Below, piece after piece: positions 61,601 through 64,000 of a stretch of DNA of 64,000 nucleotides. The stretch's first letter is position 1. Each line of letters starts with the position of its first letter. The translations under genes and the position numbers were made by a program. Under the pieces are notes generated by a model. The model saw only the letters and a list, made by a program, of their open reading frames with translations. It made no database searches and was not told the origin of the DNA. Origin of the DNA: Jaltomata sinuosa (lineage: Eukaryota; Streptophyta; Magnoliopsida; Solanales; Solanaceae); assembly GCA_003996215.1 (NCBI GenBank), contig QJPP01000273.1, positions 868,001-932,000 of the forward strand. The letters run 5' to 3'.

Positions 61601-62858
61601 AGGTACTCTACTTAGCTTCTTGCATTAGTTGTTAGCTATGTTGCTCGGACTCTTTAGAAATATCAACGGGCCGGGGTGCGTGTGGAGAATCTGACATGGT
61701 TGCGACAACATTTTTGGAGAGTCGAGAAACATATGTTGTTAGTGCATATAAGTTAAAGACATAATACATAAACATGTCCTTTAACTTGGCCTCAACTAAC
61801 ATTTGTTGTCCTCCAACTTTGGGTATGCACAAGTATGCACTTAAACTTGTACAAAATTAAACAAGCAGACACACGCGTCCTGCATGGCAATTTGCGTGAG
61901 ATGCCACATAGGGCGCATGTGTCTACCTGTTCAACTTTATACAAGTTTAAGTGCCTACGTATGCACACCCAAAATTGAAGGGCATAAATGCTAGCTAAGG
62001 TCAAGTTAAATGAAGGGTGAATCTTGGAGCAACGGTTAAATTATCTCTTTGTGACCTATAGAGTTCGAGTTGTGAAATCAGCTACTGATACTTGCATTAG
62101 GATAGGTTGCATAAATTATACCCATGCTTCAATATGCACCATGCTACTCTTTAGTGTATATAAGTTGAATTATTTAAAAGAGTTTGATCAACTTCTATAC
62201 ACTAACAAATTAAAGAATTTTTGCAACATTCTATAATAGGTTACCTAACTAATTGTCTTAGCTTGATTTAGTAATCTTAGCAATCTCACTTATAACAACA
62301 ATAGATCCAGTGTAATCTCACAAGTATGGTTTGGGAAAGATAGGATAATGTACGCAGACTCTTTACCCCTGCATTTGTGGGGTAGAGAGATTGTTTCCGA
62401 TAGACTGATTGTACTTACACTATATATACATATTTGTAGGCTACTTTCCAAATAGGCCAACAATTGCTAGGTCAAAAATGCCAACTGAGGATCCAACAGA
62501 TGAAGAATGGGAAAGTTTCTTGAACAGACCTGAGGAGGCACTATTAAAATGCTTCCCTTCACAAATTCAAGCAACAACAGTAATGGCAGTTTTGGATGTT
62601 TTATCAAACCATTCACCAGATGAAGAGTATGTTGGTAAAAATGTTGAACCTTACTGGGAAGAGGAACCCGTAATTAAGGCGGCTTTCGAGGTATTCTCGG
62701 GGAGATTGATGGAGCTTGAAGGGATAATTGATGCTAGAAATGTTGATTGTAATTTGAGGAATAGAAATGGAGCTGGAGTTGTGCCTTATGAATTATTGAA
62801 ACCATTTTCTGGTCCTGGTGTTACTGGAAAAGGTGTACCTTATAGCATTTCCATTTGA
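48400..62858 (+). CDS. LOXC: Chloroplast 13-lipoxygenase, LOXC type (copy 2)
   Basis: Ten exons: 48400-48754, 51368-51636, 55281-55518, 56664-56987, 57651-57736, 58513-58623, 59520-59824, 60328-60594, 61262-61602 and 62440-62858, all GT-AG and in frame, giving 904 residues. The domain plan is that of copy 1: a plastid-transit-like N-terminus, PLAT/LH2 barrel and catalytic domain. Predicted iron ligands are His557, His562, His754, Asn758 and the C-terminal Ile904, so the enzyme should be active. Exon lengths equal copy 1 except exons 1 (+21), 3 (+6) and 7 (+3), all multiples of three. Divergence is uneven: exon 4 differs strongly, while exons 5 and 9 are nearly identical. The gene is longer because intron 2 (3.6 kb against 0.7 kb) and intron 1 gained repeats. 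Expected reaction as for copy 1; regulation may differ because its promoter is disrupted. Confidence 0.95.
48795..49440 (+). repeat. Two-unit tandem repeat in LOX copy 2 intron 1
   Basis: Units of about 331 bp start GTAAATAAAAG at 48795 and 49126. Both include GGCGGGTCTTC, GCCAAAAATT, CACGTCTTCTTTGA and ACTGATCATTCTTTACTC. Copy 1 intron 1 lacks it. Confidence 0.85.
50400..50867 (+). mobile_element. Solo LTR in LOX copy 2 intron 1
   Basis: Starts TGTTGGGTGTTTGCCC and ends CCGATCCTAACA (TG...CA). It is flanked by a perfect 5-bp duplication AATAT (50395-50399 and 50868-50872). Inside is a promoter-like TATAAATAGAGGC at about 50516. No internal retrotransposon sequence is present, so recombination between two LTRs is implied. 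Orientation is inferred from the TATA motif. Confidence 0.85.
50930..51250 (-). mobile_element. 5'-truncated LINE coding remnant, inverted
   Basis: On the minus strand the frame ending near 50949 reads LRWFGRVMRKC, VRRCERLTMDG, YWEEVIRQDM and QLTNDMTLDRK. This is the C-terminal end of plant LINE reverse-transcriptase polyproteins. It lies about 110 bp before exon 2 of LOX copy 2. Confidence 0.8.
51690..53020 (+). repeat. 143-bp minisatellite in LOX copy 2 intron 2
   Basis: About nine units start TTGATTTATTAGACAGG. The units at 51835, 51978, 52121 and 52264 are nearly identical at exact 143-bp spacing, and outer units are more diverged. This gradient is the usual result of recent expansion from the centre. 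Repeated open frames on the minus strand are a by-product. Confidence 0.95.
53458..53690. repeat. GATACATC-rich fold-back stretch
   Basis: More than ten GATACATC / GATGTATC words occur. The left half carries CCTCACCTCGGGATA and the right half the inverse CGAGGTGAGGCGATGTATC, so the stretch can fold back. Similar GATACAT-rich DNA is in the 46407-48201 insert and at the end of the window. Confidence 0.6.
54378..54660 (-). mobile_element. LINE/SINE 3' end, inverted, in LOX copy 2 intron 2
   Basis: Minus-strand words: GAGCTGAAGGGTCTATCG, CTACCCTACAAAGGTAGGG, CAGACCCTACTTGTG. A T-rich linker follows in the expected position. Not present in copy 1. Confidence 0.65.
54673..55078. mobile_element. 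Non-autonomous hAT element (406 bp) in LOX copy 2 intron 2
   Basis: The perfect 8-bp duplication TTACTAAC flanks it (54665-54672 and 55079-55086). The left terminus is CAGGGGCGACTCTACC and the right terminus, inverted, CAGACAGCTCAAGC. Inside, a decayed frame reads RLNALV, LEKIDYKNIINNFASQ, the C-terminal end of hAT transposases of the TTF-type zinc-finger class. Confidence 0.85.
55164..55214. repeat. AT microsatellite
   Basis: About 25 TA units just upstream of exon 3 of LOX copy 2. Confidence 0.95.
55524..56070 (+). repeat. Triplicated half of a Stowaway-like MITE in LOX copy 2 intron 3
   Basis: Three units start near 55524, 55687 and 55850 with CCCAATTTATGTGAGTTA-type words, then TTGACTTG and CATAGATGTTTGTGTG. 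Only the last unit is followed by the matching right end (ATAAATTGGGACAAAG). Tandem growth of one half of the element is implied. Confidence 0.75.
57744..58010. mobile_element. CACTA-type MITE next to the exon 5 donor of LOX copy 2
   Basis: CACTATTAAAAA at the left and TTTGTAGTAGTG at the right. The interior (GAGAGGGAAAATCATTTTCT, GCACAAATTTTTCACTG) matches the 18854 element. It starts only 7 bp after the exon 5 splice donor at 57736/57737. Confidence 0.75.
58044..58362. mobile_element. Non-autonomous hAT element (319 bp) in LOX copy 2 intron 5
   Basis: The perfect 8-bp duplication ATCGAGTG flanks it (58036-58043 and 58363-58370). Termini are CAGGAGCGTCTCGTC and, inverted, CAGTGGCGTCTCAAC. 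An open frame inside reads RLNELALLSIEKELLGN and IISNFASQKARKI, the end of a hAT transposase dimerisation region. This is an internal-deletion derivative. Confidence 0.92.
58638..58686. repeat. (TTTA)n microsatellite
   Basis: About 12 tetranucleotide units, directly after exon 6 of LOX copy 2. Copy 1 lacks them at this position. Confidence 0.9.
59909..60205. mobile_element. Fold-back MITE nested in another repeat, LOX copy 2 intron 7
   Basis: Starts GGCATAATACGTAAATGT and ends ACATTTATGTATTATGCC (one mismatch between arms). It is flanked by TTTTAAAAA on both sides, a likely 9-bp target duplication. The interior folds back again (TCCTACGTGGC / GCCACGTAGGA). It splits a GCTCGGACTCT-family element whose halves lie at 59886-59908 and 60206-60282. 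Confidence 0.8.
61758..62013. repeat. Fold-back MITE next to the SINE in LOX copy 2 intron 9
   Basis: Starts GACATAATACATAAACATG and shares GTGCCTACG, TGTCTACCTGTTCAACTTTA and GCACTTAAACTTGTA with the 59909 element. Its right end is worn. Copy 1 has no MITE at this place although the neighbouring SINE is shared, so it inserted after the duplication. Confidence 0.65.
62014..62152 (+). mobile_element. tRNA-derived SINE in LOX copy 2 intron 9 (shared with copy 1)
   Basis: Reads TGGAGCAACGGTTAAATTAT, GAGTTCGAGTTGTGAAATC, then GCACCATGCTACTCTTTAGT. It has the same position and right flank (GTGTATATAAG) as the SINE at 38209-38400, but with an internal deletion. Confidence 0.7.
62298..62405 (-). 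mobile_element. LINE/SINE tail, inverted, at the end of LOX copy 2 intron 9
   Basis: Minus-strand words: CTATCGGAAACAATCTCTC, CTACCCCACAAATGC, and ACTTGTGAGATTACACTGG. It ends about 35 bp before exon 10. Copy 1 has no counterpart in this orientation. Confidence 0.7.
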
Positions 62859-64000
62859 TTTTCAATTAATAATATTGTAACAAGATGCAAGTGAAAGAAG
62901 TACAATGCAAGCCAAATATATGTTGTAACAATACTGGTCCAACTGCTAAGGTATTCTTCTGTTTGGGCGTTAGTCCGCACAAATTTGTCTCTTGAGTTTT
63001 AACCCAAAAGGTGCTTGAATAAATAATTTTGAACTCATTTTTATAAGGTTACTAACTTTCTTCTCTCATTCCAATGTGAAAAACGTACCTCTCTTCTTTC
63101 ATTCAGAGGCTTGCCCTTCATCATGAGCATCACAAAATGCTCTTTTTGTTTTGCAAATGCCCATTGTAACAATATTAGTTCTAACCATGTTTGATGTGCT
63201 TGGTTAATTGGTGGCCTAAATTGTGGTTGTCATATTTTGTTTCTTTTTTTTTTCCCTTGGAGGAAAAGGCTATAAATTTGCACTCGAGTCTGTGGTCTAG
63301 TAGTCAATAAAATGGATTGAAAATTTTGAGGTTTCAGGTTAAAATTTCAGCAGATCAGGCAAAAACACTAAGTGATATCTTCCAATCTGTCCATGTCTTG
63401 ATGCACAGAGTTGCCCATTGACTTGTGCTGGTGGAAAGTAGAATGTCGATACCCCTTAAAATTAGTTGAAATGCTCACAAACTAATCTGACCACCACGAT
63501 TATTTGATACATTTAATTATTTGTGGAAAAAGTGAACAAGTACTTATTAACTAAGGCTCTGTTCTTCTCACTTAGCAGAGACTTATTCAAGATTTTAATT
63601 TGACGGGTTCAATTTTTAAGCTTTTATGATTGAATTCATAACATTTTGAAATTATTGATCAAGAATGTAGGCCTTCAAAGTTAGAGACTTCATTTTGGGC
63701 CAGAGAATTTGTGAGACATACAATTATTTGGGCCTAGACTCTTTAGGCCCACTTAATGAATGGGCTCTAATTTGCATTTGCAATGAGGTCATTTTCTAAT
63801 GTCATTGATCAAATTATATAGGGAAAACTACGGATATAGGCATACTTAAGGCCTTAATTAGCTAATTCAGCCTAAGTTTGTATTAATTACAAATCGTATC
63901 TAAATAGCAATACTTTGAAAACCCTGCTACCTCCGTGTATTCGTGTATTTGTATCAACTGTATTCGATTCTTATACAGTTGATACATCGACGCTAACCTG
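62859..64000. other. Downstream flank of LOX copy 2
   Basis: Holds the presumed 3' UTR, the SINE at 63285-63510, and at the right edge the start of another GATACAT-type repeat with a hairpin TATCAACTGTATTCG / GAATCTTATACAGTTGATA near 63953-63985. No coding exon seen. Confidence 0.55.
63285..63510 (+). mobile_element. tRNA-derived SINE downstream of LOX copy 2
   Basis: The box A side is TGGTCTAGTAGTCAATAAA and the box B side GGTTAAAATTTCAG. They are followed by AAACACTAAGTGATATCTTC, GCACAGAGTTGCCC and GCTGGTGGAAAGTAGAATG. A piece of the same family lies at about 40075-40215. Confidence 0.7.

Overview
This window is nuclear DNA of a flowering plant, almost certainly from the Solanaceae. The genes have spliced GT-AG introns and the spacers are AT-rich. 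The two lipoxygenases closely match, from memory, the tomato LoxC / potato LOX-H1 chloroplast 13-lipoxygenase type. The dispersed repeats (TTG-tailed LINE ends, tRNA-derived SINEs, short CACTA and hAT elements) are those typical of Solanum and its relatives. I cannot name the species.

Layout, with all five protein-coding genes on the + strand. (1) 179-9281: the 3' seven exons of a very large multidomain gene. It encodes a flavin amine-oxidase-like region, fatty acyl-AMP ligase, acyl carrier protein, hexapeptide-repeat/membrane segments, a catalase-like domain and a final membrane/hexapeptide module. Its first exon(s) lie left of the window. (2) 10799-14255: a G-type lectin receptor kinase whose single intron is largely made of a LINE 3' end. 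(3) 16838-19871: a three-exon 2-oxoglutarate/Fe(II) dioxygenase of the AOP type. (4) 27954-39461 and (5) 48400-62858: two tandem ten-exon LOXC-type 13-lipoxygenase genes. They come from a segmental duplication that also copied at least about 7 kb of upstream spacer.

Between and inside the genes the DNA is a patchwork of small mobile elements: two hAT deletion derivatives with perfect 8-bp target duplications, a solo LTR with a 5-bp duplication, CACTA-type MITEs, Stowaway-type MITEs, fold-back elements, 5'-truncated LINEs and SINEs. There is also a decayed plastid rps18 fragment and a GC-rich open frame of possible organellar origin. Several of these date the LOX duplication: a SINE in the last intron is shared by both genes, while the hAT, CACTA, solo-LTR and some LINE insertions are private to one copy.

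Functionally, the lipoxygenases make fatty-acid hydroperoxides in the plastid. The megaenzyme has the parts to activate a free fatty acid, hold it on a carrier and act on it with flavin- and catalase-type redox domains. A dioxygenase lies between them. Whether these neighbours share a pathway is inference only. The most unusual object here is the megaenzyme, especially its catalase-like domain, which keeps both haem-pocket signatures.
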